NCBI GenBank assembly: GCA_944472135.2
Contig: OX235263.1
Coordinates: 13,065,517 to 13,129,516, forward strand
Reading direction: 5' to 3'
DNA length: 64,000 bases
Origin: Trichobilharzia regenti
Lineage: Eukaryota > Platyhelminthes > Trematoda > Strigeidida > Schistosomatidae
Below the pieces are notes generated by a model that was not told the origin of the DNA, searched no databases, and saw nothing but the letters and a program-made list of their open reading frames with translations. Numbering within the stretch: the stretch's first letter is position 1; each line of letters begins with the position of its first letter. Below are positions 42,861-54,231 of the stretch, piece after piece. Made by a program: the position numbers and the translations under genes.

Positions 42861-43952
42861 CAGACTGGTAATTCTCAAATCCCACGAGCTTCTATCTCTA
42901 TATAAATGATTCATTGGTGGAATGGTCCATCCAGTTCTGCCTCAATTTGATTAAGATAGTCTGTAGCCTTGTATACCGGACAGGTTTATTTGACATAATA
43001 TACACACACAGTAATACAGCGTTAACACCTGAATATCGTTTCGAACACAGTCATATTTGTCATAATCATGTCAGTGCATCCGCGTATCTGTCTAACATTG
43101 ACTTTTTGACTTATCAGTTGTGTAAGTCTTCTTAAAGCATTACTGATAACTAAGTGTTCAGATGAATATCACTTAACAGACTGATGTATTCTTCTGCGTC
43201 CCTGCCTCTATCTGCTAATGCGCCATTTAGAACAAGGGATCGCTGTTGGTTCAATTAAGGGAAGATATTTGAGAGAGAAGAACAAGAGTCCTACAAGCGA
43301 TTTCTTTCTGGCGATTTCATCCCCAAAAACAACTGTACAAAGCCCTTTTTTGTACACAGATGCACAGATTTTACAATGCTTACTTAATTCATTAGAATAG
43401 CGAATGGAGATTCAAGGTGATAATAATTTTCAATATTGTATGGAAGTTTGAAAGTGTGAATATAAATCACAAGTGGCAGAGAAATAAAAGCACACAGGAT
43501 TAGAGAATAGTTGTGTAGTCTCTAAAATAGTTCTTAATGAAGGCAGATTTCGATAGGATAGATGGGCAGAGAAACATAATAAGTTGCTTGTATAGTGAAG
43601 GGTGTGAAAAAGCAACAGCTACGGTGGCTAACAGAACCACATCAGTTTGGAAGGAAGAAGTCGAACTAGTTTCTTTTGAACACATAACTCCGGCTTTTCG
43701 AGGTATATAGAATGGAGACTTCTGCAGCACAAAAAGTCAGAAAAACACTATTTTTGGCAGATTTTTGTTCACATTTTAAACGACGCTGAATGATGAGTTA
43801 GTTGACATGTGGTAACACAGGGGCTGACAAAGTGTCCCATTGTGGTGGCTTCCGATTGACCTAGAACCGACTCTTTGTAACCACGTTAGTTGGTGTTCTC
43901 TAATACGTTTCAAAGTATGAAAATGTAAATTTCATGCATTTATTCCCCTTGA
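42861..43952. other. mostly unassigned; PLE traces
   Basis: Only a short block at 43640-43700 resembles the PLE ORF end (words like gtttcttttgaacacataact, matching the LCVQKE region). The rest is unassigned. Confidence 0.4.
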
Positions 43953-43989
43953 TGAATTCGAATAATGCAAGAACAACAGTGTGGTTAGT

Positions 43990-44042
43990 GCAGAATAATA
44001 TGGTACCATCATTGCTTATTTTGTTGGCTTCTCATCAGCTGC
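43990..44042 (-). ncRNA. PLE hammerhead-like motif, GAAA mutated
   Basis: CTGATGA core (44032-44038) and gcag/ctgc helix I are present, but the invariant GAAA reads AAAA, so this arm's motif should be inactive. Confidence 0.55.
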
Positions 44043-44956
44043 CAATTACAGCCTAAGTAAATTATGAGGTTTACGTACAGGAACGTCTTAACATACTTGA
44101 AAATTTCACATGCTGTCAGTTGACAGGAGGTTCCACAATTAGTGAACAGCGCTCAGAAAATGACATCTGTATAATTTTTACACAGGCAGTTCAAGTGTAA
44201 ACAAAAATAAATGTATGCGTACAATGGTAAGGGAATTACTTAATAAAGACGAGAGATGCTGAGTGACTAATAAATTAGGTAACAACGTACTGAGTTCAAC
44301 TCAAATCATAGAAACAAGAGACAAGCAAAATTACAGATTATAAAATGAGGGTTATGTTAAAGACAAAGATTACTTAAACAGATGAGAGAATAAAGAAATC
44401 CTGTTACCAGGGCAAGGAAAGACTAATAAGCGATAGATAGGATAGGTCGAAATCAAGAAATCATTTAAAATTATCAATAGAAAAAAGGGCTCCATTCTTC
44501 TCAAGTTTGCTGAACCAATTTCTATCAAACGCTTGAAACTAGATTTATGTGTTCAGAAAGAAGCAGTTATTAGTCTTTCCTTGCCACCCTGGTAACAGGA
44601 TTTCTTTATTCTCTCATCTGTTTAAGTAATTTTTGTCTTTAACATAACCCTCCTTTTATAATCTGTAATTTTGCTTGTCTCTTGTTTCTATGATTTGAGT
44701 TGAACTCAGTACGTTGTTACCTAATTTATTAGTCACTCAGCATCTCTCGTCTTTATTAAGTAATTCCCTTACCATTGTACGCATACATTTATTTTTGTTT
44801 ACACTTGAACTGCCTGTGTAAAAATTATACAGATGTCATTTTCTGAGCGCTGTTCACTAATTGTGGAACCTCCTGTCAACTGACAGCATGTGAAATTTTC
44901 AAGTATGTTAAGACGTTCCTGTACGTAAACCTCATAATTTACTTAGGCTGTAAGTG

Positions 44957-45006
44957 GCAGCTGATGAGAATCCAACGAAATAAATGATGGTATCATATTG
45001 TTCTGC
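44957..45006 (+). ncRNA. PLE hammerhead-like motif
   Basis: Helix I gcag/ctgc (44957-44960 with 45003-45006), core CTGATGA (44961-44967), GAAA (44977-44980), helix III ATAA/TTGT with one wobble, U at the cleavage position 45002. It is the counterpart of the motif at 39350-39399. Confidence 0.6.
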
Positions 45007-45139
45007 TTAAACCACTGTTATTCCTACTTCATTCAAAATGGAAACTCTGAGTAGAAAGGATCAGTGATTCTTGGCTTAGCAATTCATACCTTAAGAATAC
45101 ATGGAATCATAATCAAGTCAAACTTTAATCCCATAGCAA

Positions 45140-45715
45140 ACAAATTCCACTGTACCTAATTTTAGTAGTGAATTGCCTGTTTACATGAAAAACTTCATGA
45201 CCAGCATCAGGTGGATGTCTGAGTGTGTCACTATTGAAAGTACCTTTTTTCTTTTGAGACGTAGACTTTTCGGCACATATTTAAAATACAGTAGATGTGC
45301 CCATTTTTATGTTATCCCAGTGTATCTACTCCTGGAGATACGTTTAAATTTGTATGCATTGTAAGAGTTAAAATGAGAAGGGTATCTGTCGAGTTTTGAT
45401 TGTACCAAAGGACATGTTATTCGATCAATAGGAACCAGCTTAGCTGCAGGACAGGTTCTGGCTAGTGAGGTATTCAATCTTCTGTTGACTACTCCCTTCT
45501 TCGATATAGTGTAACTTTCGTTGTCACTTGTTTATACGATTTGAGTTGAACTCAGTATATCATCACTCAGCTTATTAGTTGCTCATCAAGTTACTCAAAT
45601 CTTCTCATTATCACGTAACGCCTTTACCATTGTATGCAGGCATACACGTATTTTTTTAATTAAACTTGAACTCTGTGTCAACTGACATCATGTAAAAATT
45701 GCAATCAGCTTAAAA
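45140..45715 (-). mobile_element. PLE remnant with inverted terminal repeat
   Basis: Minus-strand residues NAYKFKRIS and KYVPKSLRLKR (45255-45370) parallel the 39.8-40.1 kb nuclease. 45500-45710 on the plus strand parallels 44660-44830 of the terminal repeat (gatttgagttgaactcag). More decayed than the neighbouring palindrome. Confidence 0.68.
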
Positions 45716-45729
45716 TTATTTCTGTGCAT

Positions 45730-46800
45730 AGACTTAATCACAACGAAAATCTCCGCGAGGCATTCGAGGTAATTACAGCAGTGAGACAAGGTGGCTGCCT
45801 ATTATCACCAACGACGACATTCTTAATTCCAGTGAACTGGATCATACGTAAGACTGCACATTGGAACTGAGAAGACAGGAAAACATTGGACCGCCGATAT
45901 ACTGACTTTATCTGGAAGATCTGGATTTCTCGCGTGGATGATTTATGTTTAATGTCTCACATACTCGAAGACTAGCAGGTGAAAAAACAACTAACTGACT
46001 GAAGAAGCTGGCGGAGAAGACAGGACTCCAGGTGAACATAGAGAAGGTGGAGATGGAGGTGATGAAGACAACCAAGCACCAACACCGACAGCAACAACGA
46101 CCAGCACCAATCACCATCAACGGCAGAGATTTGACAAACGTTACTTAACTCACTTATCTAGGAAGAATTGTTTCAACTACCGGTAACTGCACGGTTAAAG
46201 ATGTCAGAGACAGAATGGAAACGGCAAGATACGCCTTCATCAACTTGAAAGCAGTTTCAAAGTCTAATGTACTAACTCAACCAGCACAAAGTACAACATT
46301 CAGACTCTCAACTCCCATGTCAAATCAGTCAGTTTTTCGATACGAGTAAGGAGCTTGGCCAGCGTATCGCGAAAAGGATTTCTAACAAGGTAGAGGCATT
46401 TATCTAAAATTGATCAGTTCGCTGGACCCATACTGGAGATCGAATGACCAGCCGGCCAGAAAGAATTAGAAACATGAGACTGTGATAACAAACTAACCGA
46501 GATCTGATCTCTCAAAAATATTTTGGATAACCTGGAGATGGATCGGGCATTCGTTGAGGAGACGGTCAAATGACATCGTGCTCAATGCAGGTCATCGCTT
46601 GAGTGGAATCCTAATGGGAAGCTATGAGTGAGTCATCGGTGCGAGGGTGACATGGAGGAGATCGTGTAGTGGGCGCAGAGATGAGAGAATATGGTCAGTT
46701 GTGTACCCAGCTGAAAAGGACACCAGAAAACAGAAGAAAATGGATATTTGCTGTTGAAGCCCTATGTTCTAATCAGAATCCCGAGGAAAATTAATAGGGC
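45730..46800 (+). mobile_element. RTE-like retrotransposon, +4 subfamily
   Basis: It starts in the RT palm (words for REAFEVITAVRQGGCLLSP). At 45918-45940 the catalytic region reads ttctcgcgtggatgattt, four nucleotides longer than an intact FADD site. Then come HRQQQRPAPITINGRDLTNV and VSTTGNCTVKDVRDRMETAR in frame pieces, and the tail is near 46765-46800. Not translatable across the catalytic site in the RT frame. Confidence 0.8.
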
Positions 46801-47979
46801 GCAAGCTTAATAATATCTTTATAGTGTGAACAGCTGATGAGAAGTTAACTAGGTGAACACTTCTGGCACCATATTATTCTCCGCAAACTGCTGTTTTTCT
46901 TGATTAATTGAAATGGAAAAAGTGAAAAAAAGCATCGACATTGATAACACACAGAAGGATCGAGCGGTTACCATTCGCATGTCATAATTATTGTTCTTGT
47001 TGTTTCACACGACTTTCAAGGTGCATTTGAATGAATTCTGAGAAAAGTACAGAATAAAAAAGAAAACCTTTGGGCTAAATACAAACAGGTTGGCATAAAA
47101 TTTTCCACTCCTAAATTTTATGCACACCATAAACTAATACGAATAAGACCACCAAAAAATAAACAAGGAAAAAGCAAAAAAATCATTCCGAATTCTATTC
47201 GCTGTGTGCCTACATCGTTGTTTTTAATTCTTTAGATTTTTTTCATTTAGGTATTTGGCAACTGACATTTTCAATCTTCACTATACTTTCATATCTTTTT
47301 TTGTCCATAATGACAGTTGAACGATTTATTTGAACAGTGTTGACCTTTTCACCAAAATAGACATTTCAGAAAATGATGGACAAATTTCTACAATATTGTT
47401 GGTATCCTGTCAAAATATTATGCCAAAAAATTGTGGTGTTCACACTCAGTTATCAGTGTGTAATTTTGTTGCTTTTTTATAACCTAGTAGGGATTTGTAG
47501 ATATAAAAGGTTTAAGAAATCACTGACAGAGTGGCTGACCTAATATTTGACTATATTTATAGATAGTTGATAGATACAGCGACGACTGACAATGCCCAGT
47601 GTTGGTAAGTGGAAATATGCTCCAGTTTGTACAACTTGACTTAACACATGCTGAAAGCAACCAAGTGCTGCTTCATTTATGTGGGAGATATGCTCAGGTG
47701 TTTCAGGTGTTAGTGTCAGACGCTCAATTAGTCTAAATTTGAAAACCCCTGAGAATTAGCAGTTCTTTATTCATTGATGTAATCACCATGTCATCTTATC
47801 AATGCATTTTGATTTCGGACTGCTGAAAACATGTGTTGAGCCCCGCTACGTTCACTTTGGTTTCTCGAGAGATGATTTGATTTCGTGGTTGCATTTACTT
47901 TGAAGTCAATCAACCAGTTATCTTCCCCTTAGTTTCTGTGTAACATTGGACAAGTTTTTCAATGGAGTTTGGAGCTTTT
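46801..47979. other. unassigned AT-rich stretch
   Basis: No coding block or structured RNA recognised; several A- and T-rich runs. Confidence 0.45.
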
Positions 47980-48870
47980 CGTTACTCTTTACTACTCAGT
48001 CGTTATCTGCTTATTCTTTTATGGCTGTGAGTGAGACATGGCCATTGAAAGAGGAATAAAAATGGATAGACTAGCTGTCTTTGATCATAGGTGCCTGCAT
48101 TCTGTCTCCCGTGTTAAGTTGTATGATATGGTGAGTAATATTGAGGTTAGGCATCGAGTGCTAGATATCCAGAGGAAATCAATAGATGAGGTTGTGAAGT
48201 TACACTGATCGAGATGGTTAGGACATGTGTTGTTACGCATTCATACCTAGACATCGATCACCTTCCTCGATTGGCTCTGTTGATTTGATTTTTGACTACA
48301 GCTTGATTCCACACACTGTATGTTTGGTACAAGTATGGAATTTTCAGCATGGTTATCGGTAGCCCAAATTTTGCAGGCCGACCATAGATATCAGGTGTGC
48401 GTCGGCGTGGGCTCGAACCCCGGACCATATGCATGGTCGGCGAGAGTCCTAACCACTGTGCCACCGACGCACTGATATAGGATGGATTAGGTTAGAAAAG
48501 AGCTAATGGTGGTCAAACGAAAACATGAAATCAGTCAATGAAATCCATAACAGTTGATTTAAGCCACGTGGGGAGGTCCAGAGTTCCTGACTGGTAGGGT
48601 TGCTCAGGATTCTAAGAATCAATGGCTAATGACAATTGGTGATACGGTTCTAAATCATTGTCACTAGCTCAGATACATTCACTCTTTGTGATTTGTTTGT
48701 TACATCCAATAAAGATCCATTGTTCTTTCATATTACTATTCTTTTTTCGCCATATTTATGTTTATTATCTCTCTTTTGAGTATCTCTTCATTCTCTCTTC
48801 TCATTTTGTGTGTTACATGAAGGAAGAGTGATAACTCAAACTGCTGCCTTTTTGTGCGAAGTTCAAAAGT
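47980..48870 (+). mobile_element. LINE of the second RTE-like family, 3' end, split by a SINE
   Basis: Frame-broken words match the 24.2-24.5 kb ORF end: ctatttgtgagt-type YGCE, RLAVFDHRCLHS-like, IEVRHRVL and RWLGHVL near 48210-48235. After the SINE the 3' region (48480-48610 and on to about 48870) follows the 3' UTR of the 23.87-kb copy. Confidence 0.76.
48285..48474 (-). mobile_element. tRNA-derived SINE inserted in LINE
   Basis: The head at 48397-48474 is nearly identical to 36384-36457 (tRNA-like, B box ggggttcgagcc), and the body and end match 36285-36383. It interrupts LINE sequence that resumes immediately to its right. I could not define a TSD longer than about 4 bp. Confidence 0.85.
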
Positions 48871-48899
48871 GAAACCAGTCGGTCAACGAGTCATTTAGT

Positions 48900-49210
48900 T
48901 ACACTGTACTGTTTAGATATAAATCAAAAGCAGTTCAGTTAACGAAACGATTAGAATATTACATAGTCATTAGTTTAGAATCTTGTTTATTTTGCGTTTT
49001 AGCTTCCTTTAGATCAAGATATTGAATAATTCATATATAACGTCATTAAGTATTATCATTCTTTGAAATGATACGTCTCTACTAGTTTCTCTCTTCAAAA
49101 GACATCACTTGACGTTCCACGATACTTATTACTACTATTATGTATAAATGCGACTGTACAGCTAACTGAATGAATTCGCTGAATAGTATCTCTCCGCTTA
49201 ACTTTTTTTG
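48900..49210 (+). mobile_element. PLE terminal-repeat-like fragment
   Basis: tataaatgcgactgtacagc with a gaattcgctgaatagtatct end (49142-49187) parallels tataagcgattgtacagc near 31412-31465, downstream of a PLE nuclease. No ORF. Confidence 0.5.
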
Positions 49211-49439
49211 TTCTTATATTCACATTACAAACCATTCAGTGAGTTGAAATCTACTGTGCAGTAAAATATATCCGTTTATTAATCAACAGGCAAAAGAAAT
49301 ATGTATTCCACTGAGGCATTCATTAGGACTAGCTATTTCGAAAAATAACTTGAGTCATCTTTCTGTGCTTAGTCAAATTCACTGGAGTCTCAGAGTTCGT
49401 TTTCAAAGCTTAAGCAGGTATAATGTTTTGTCCTGCTGC

Positions 49440-49900
49440 TTTTCTAGTTTCTGGTATCCCTATGACCTTCAAGATTTCTGCTTTCGTCAGAAGATTGGTA
49501 TCCACCGGTCGTCCTGTTTCCGCTGATGACATTATTGGGCGCGTTGCAGGTGGAGTTTGATTAAGAAGCATTCTGAGGTGTTCAGCCCAGTGTTTCCTTT
49601 TGCTCCACCTCTTTTCTGATTAACTTTCCGTTGCCATCCTTCACTGGCTTAATTTTTGTTGACCTCTGAGAAAAGCATCAAATGACATCACACACCAGGC
49701 CATCACTATAGTAGAACCCGAACGGGTAGTGGTGAGTTGGTCGTCATTACGAGGGTGAAATGGAGAAGATCGTGTGAGGAGGAGATGAGTGCATGTGGTC
49801 AGACGAGGAGTCAGGTGAAAACTCTGGCAGAGAACTAAACGCAATAGAGACGTTTGACTGAAGTCCTATGTTCTTCTAGGAGTTAAAGGGAACAGTAATA
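49440..49900. mobile_element. two RTE-like pieces, head to head
   Basis: 49440-49665 matches the minus-strand upstream RT region (agaagattggtatccaccgg, as near 18005-18030). 49666-49900 is a plus-strand 3' end (aaaagcatcaaatgacatca, then gtcctatgttcttctaggag and an AATAAT tail). Confidence 0.74.
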
Positions 49901-51114
49901 ATATGAAGTCATATAACTGAAATGACTGAGATGAGCTCAAATGAAATTGAACGAGGTTCAAGTTAAGATTAATGTCAAACAAAGTAGAGATATAATGCTA
50001 GGGAGGGATCAAAGTTGTATTCATTGTAGATTCAGTGATTGAACAAATTCTTTTGGTATGCAGAGCTCAGGATTTATTAGAAATGATAATGCCTTTATTC
50101 TGCATAGTGTTCATATAATGCACACAATTCTAAGAGGAGTTTATTGCATGATATTTTCTCTTCCTATTGGATCTACAAATGAAATAATTATCAAGAGATC
50201 TCTAGAAACTAGAGGAGATAATAATAATAATCATATTTTGTTTAAAACACAAGTTTGGCACAATATGGACATCAAGGGATGTGCAACACAACAACAGTAA
50301 AACATTAGCATATAAAGAAAGCAGGTGGAGAATGAATGTGGGACGTCGTCCAGAAAACAAATAAGCATCTTTGTGACGATCAGTCAGCATCCATTACTTA
50401 ATTTTGCTGCTAGAAACGGATGAAAAATAGATAATTTGAGCGCGCTCGCCACTGATTGAGATTCTGAAACATATCTGATAACGTTTTGGATTACTGACTC
50501 GAACTATCCCTTGGGCCATAGCCAGGGAGTCATGGTGTACCAGATGAAGCTAAGTTAACACAAATATTTTTCATTCCTTGGCACTACATCACAGGTTGAC
50601 TGCCTCTTTCCTTTTTTCATTCACTCTTAGGACTATTGAACAGAAACCGGTAGGGAAGCTTCTACCACCGAAGCTGGTGTTTCTAGATGACAATGAGTGG
50701 TGACTCCCACTGTGTCCAAAACCAAGCTGTCAAACTTCAGAATTACTCAGACGAGACTGTTATCGGACACCAGCAGTTCTTTGGAGACGTCAGTGGTGGA
50801 ATACACAGAGTCGCTGCATATCCTTAGCTTGGAGAGTCCAAGTTTTACAGGAGTAGAGAAAGGCTGTGAGCACCGAAGAATTATAAACTCAACCTTTGGC
50901 AGTCAGGCTGACTTTGCGACGTCATAGGAGGTGGAGTCTTATGGTATATGTCACATTAGCTTTCACCATAAGGTTAAAGACCTCGTCCGATACACCTCCA
51001 CCAATACTCACTCTGTGGGTTCATTTTGGAAGCTACGGTTTCGGTAGCCCATATCTATTTCAATTGATTCTCTGGTATTAGTTTCAACTGGCTTCACCTC
51101 TACCCATTCCTATA
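49901..51114. other. unassigned; GC-richer block at 50640-51060
   Basis: 50640-51060 is less AT-rich than its surroundings and has a 76-codon plus-strand frame (50697-50927) with no motif I recognise. It may be part of a repeat not otherwise seen here. Confidence 0.4.
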
Positions 51115-51500
51115 CAAGAATAAAACTTGTGCACTGTGGTAGAGTATAATTCCATTATGGGTAAAATTTGTTTTGATAAAGTCTCACAGTGTTGTACAGT
51201 AATGTTTTCTGATGACATAGGTCGTTGTATGCGCATCCTTTCAAAAAGTGTTAGAGAACAATACCCCGGGGTGGCTGCAAAGAGAAGGCACCGGTTCAAT
51301 CAGAAGTGCCATTATTGAACATCTGGTCAACACCTCCCATAACATCTCAACTGATTCTTTCAAAGTGATTTACAAAGTCACCACATTATCACTCAGCATC
51401 AACTTCTCTCCTCTTGTCTTGACTGTCCAACTCAATTTTCGCTGCATTCAACCTATAATTATACATAATTGTAGTCTTAATTGAACTTTCATCTCCTCCA
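51115..51500 (+). mobile_element. PLE terminal repeat and nuclease remnant
   Basis: 51115-51200 matches the inverted repeat beside the U2-like RNA. It is followed by DDIGRCMRILSKSVREQY and, in another frame, SIIEHLVNTSHNISTDSFKV (51300-51365), the EHLVNTxH region of PLE nucleases. Decayed. Confidence 0.7.
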
Positions 51501-51599
51501 TAAGTTACATATGGAGAACTTCAGAAAATTGTTTATTAATAGGCGTCTTTGTTAAAAACAATCACATTTTTGGTCCTTTCAAGTACGAGGAAATTCTCT

Positions 51600-52085
51600 G
51601 CACACTTAATCAAATTTTAGGTTGTAAGCAGAGTTCAAAACGAATACAGAAGTGAGAAAAGGTGGCTGCCTATTATTATTAACGATGATATTCCTAATTT
51701 CGGTGAACTAGTTTATACGCACATAGAAGTGAGAAGACACGAATACGTTGGACCACCGATAAAAAGACTCCATCTAGAAGATCTCAATTTCTTGCATGAA
51801 TGATTTACGTTCAGTGCCATGCATACTCGAAGACTTTTAGACGAAAAAGCAACAAACTGGCTGAATAAGGTGGCAGCCAATGAAGATAGGACAGATTACA
51901 GGTGAACATGGACAGGACGGAGGGGTTGAAGATAACCGCCACCACCAACACCGACAGCAACAACAACCAGCACCAATCACCATCAATGGGAGAGATTTGA
52001 CAAGGGTTGATTCCTTCACTTATCTGGCCAGGAAGCATGGCTTCAACTACAGACCAGTGGAATGGATGAACATGTCATAGTCAAC
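51600..52085 (+). mobile_element. RTE-like fragment, +4 subfamily
   Basis: RT words (gaaaaggtggctgcctattatt) precede a catalytic region reading ttcttgcatgaatgattt at 51790-51807, again four nucleotides longer than FADD. Then come HRQQQQPAPITINGRDLTRV and SFTYLARKHGFNYRP (51950-52050). It ends abruptly at about 52085. Confidence 0.75.
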
Positions 52086-52119
52086 CAGTATGTGTAGGTC
52101 CTCTTATTGACAATTTTTT

Positions 52120-52330
52120 GATCTAAACCCCTATTGTGTACACGATCCTCATGAGCCGTTTATGTGCTCCGAGTTCAATTCCCAGCCGATTTCCTAGTAA
52201 ACACCAACTAGTTGACTATCCAACAGTAAGGATGGACGACTCAACCTTGTAAAACAACACTAAAGCTATAAAAAACTTTAAAAGCTTGAAGCCTTGTTTC
52301 CCACTTCCAAACGGGAGGAATGGATACAAT
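52120..52330 (+). mobile_element. diverged tRNA-derived SINE
   Basis: A gagttcaattcccagccga B-box block precedes a body and a tail agcttgaagccttgtttccc, paralleling the tail of the 5.2-kb SINE. Confidence 0.6.
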
Positions 52331-52373
52331 CTTTCGATCGACTGATTGATTGATCAAGTGAATAATGAAATAT

Positions 52374-52735
52374 TTGAAATCAGTTAGAGAACCATTGAAA
52401 ACCAGGGAGTACTGGACAGCTGCTGTTTCATCCTAGTTTGGGAATCATCGGCAGTACGCACTCACTGGGATTCGAACCCGGGACCTTCCGGTTACAAGGC
52501 AAGCTCGAGTCATTGAATCGGGTCCCAGTGGCTAAATGGTATACGAGCTTGCCTTGTAACCGGAAGGTCCCGGGTTCGAATCCCAGTGAGTGCGTACTGC
52601 CGATGATTCCCAAACTAGGATGAAACAGCAGCTGTCCAGTACTCCCTGGTTTTCAATGGTTCTCTAACTGATATCAATCCGTGATCAACCCGTAAAACAT
52701 AACTAATCCTTACAAACCAAACTATAGAAAATATT
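52374..52735. mobile_element. inverted pair of hammerhead SINEs
   Basis: 52374-52507 and 52544-52677 are near-perfect reverse complements (134-bp arms, 36-bp centre). Both strands therefore encode the same short peptide frame. Each arm runs from tRNA-like head through ribozyme to tail. The ribozyme core is CCGATGA with a mismatched helix II and three extra bases in helix III, so both copies look inactive. Confidence 0.9.
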
Positions 52736-53424
52736 TGAAAGGAAACAAAATCCAACTAAAACCCATTAGAATTTACCGATATCCAGACAGAGAATCTAAA
52801 ATAATAATGAACATTGAATAAGTAACAATTTCTCTGAAGGCAAAAACTTCGTTGATTACTTTTTGTTTTAGTAATCCCAAAGTAATCAAGTTCGAGTAGG
52901 TTTTTTTCAAGGTGTTTACGCAGAAATTCGGTTTTCAACAAAGCTTCAACAAAAGTTAAAGCCAACATAATGTGTAGAAATGAGCAGTATTCAACGTATT
53001 TATTATTATTTGTATTTGTGAAAAGTAAAAATAGTAGACAGTCAGGTTTCTATAAGATAAAACGTACAGATGATGTTATTCAAGATTATGCACAAGAACC
53101 GATAGGAAGTCATGTTAAATATAACGAATTAAATATCCTTTGTAAAATTAAAACTCACTTCTCCCACCGATTTTGTATGCGAAAACCATCCATTATTACG
53201 CCTGACCTATATTTGGTAATCCTTATATGATTAGGTATATTAATATTATATTAGTAGTGCCAGTTACTACCCTCCTTAATAGAAAATTCCGTATAATTAT
53301 GTTAGTTGAAATTTTTTCCATTTTTCCTCTTTATGTATTTAAACAAAGCGAAAATAAATGTTTGTGCAAAAAAATACGATTTATTATAATTATGTATTAT
53401 TCTTTACGCGTTGATCACGGATTG

Positions 53425-53841
53425 ATATCAGTTAGAGAACCATTGAAAACCAGGGAGTACTGGACAGCTGCTGTTTCATCCTAGTTTGGGAATCATCGGC
53501 AGTACGCACCCACTGGGATTCGAACCCGGGACCTTCCGGTTACAAGGCAAGCTCGTATACCATTCAGCCACTGGGACCCGATTCAATGGCTCGTGAATTC
53601 TAACTTCTACCAATTCGTGATTTAGCGCGACCCCAACCATTGTCGTTGGTGGGACATTCATCCACACACGTGACATCTAATTGGACCTCACTGGTCACGA
53701 CTTCTCACTAGAACTCAGGAAACTCCAACCTGTAGCAAGTCACTAGCGAGCATCAGATGGTTTTCAATGGTTCTCTAACTGATATCAATCCGTGATCAAC
53801 CCGTAAAACATAACTAATCCTTACAAACCAAACTATAGAAA
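53425..53841. mobile_element. hammerhead SINE, full length (minus), plus inverted tail
   Basis: 53425-53760 is a minus-strand copy with leader, tRNA-like head (53540-53575), ribozyme block with the same CCGATGA core, and tail. 53762-53841 is a plus-strand tail matching 52652-52731 almost exactly. The two loci share the same private changes, so they descend from one inverted unit. Confidence 0.87.
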
Positions 53842-53844
53842 GTA

Positions 53845-54231
53845 TGTATTATTCCCTTGGGTTCCGAGTGGAACACTGGACTTCAACAATACATCTACAC
53901 TTTCTTCTATCCTCTGTTCTGCTCTTCAAACGGCTACACGGTTGGCTTAAATGTCTCATCTCTTCTCCCCCACTACATCTGTCTCATTCATGTCACCCCC
54001 GCACCGATCACCCACTCGCCACTTCCCACTCTGATTTCACTCGAGCAATGGCCTGAATTGAGTGTGATGTCATTCGACGGTTTCCTCAATCTATACCACA
54101 TCCATTTTCATTTCCTACCACATATTTGTTGAGCGATCGGCTCTTGCCTGTTGGTTTGTTCTCAACCAGAGTTTCTTGTTGCTAATTCTTTCTGGTCCAC
54201 CGGCCAGCTGGCTATTTGATTTTCAGTATGA
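53845..54231 (-). mobile_element. RTE-like 3' end
   Basis: The 3' tail reads ttattcccttgggttccgag at 53848. C-terminal words follow on the minus strand (ctcgagcaatggcctg near 54040). It abuts a plus-strand RTE copy at 54232, giving a head-to-head pair. Confidence 0.82.

Larger units (their letters stand above)
43953..45040. repeat. large PLE palindrome, arms about 475 bp
   Basis: 43953-44429 and 44567-45040 are near-identical inverted copies of a PLE terminal repeat plus the last codons of its ORF. The 137-bp centre (44430-44566) encodes the rest of the nuclease C-terminus on the plus strand (SILLKFAEPISIKRLKLDLC, then VQKEAVISLSLP). Each arm carries a hammerhead-like motif. This is a 5'-truncated PLE with an inverted terminal repeat. 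Confidence 0.9.

Noticed and set aside
52428..52623. Identical short proteins on opposite strands (GIIGSTHSLGFEPGTFR)
   Set aside because: They come from the two arms of the inverted SINE pair, not from genes.
52438..52623. CRISPR-like direct repeats among the SINE heads
   Set aside because: Copies are dispersed, in both orientations and at irregular distances, in a eukaryotic repeat context; no array exists.
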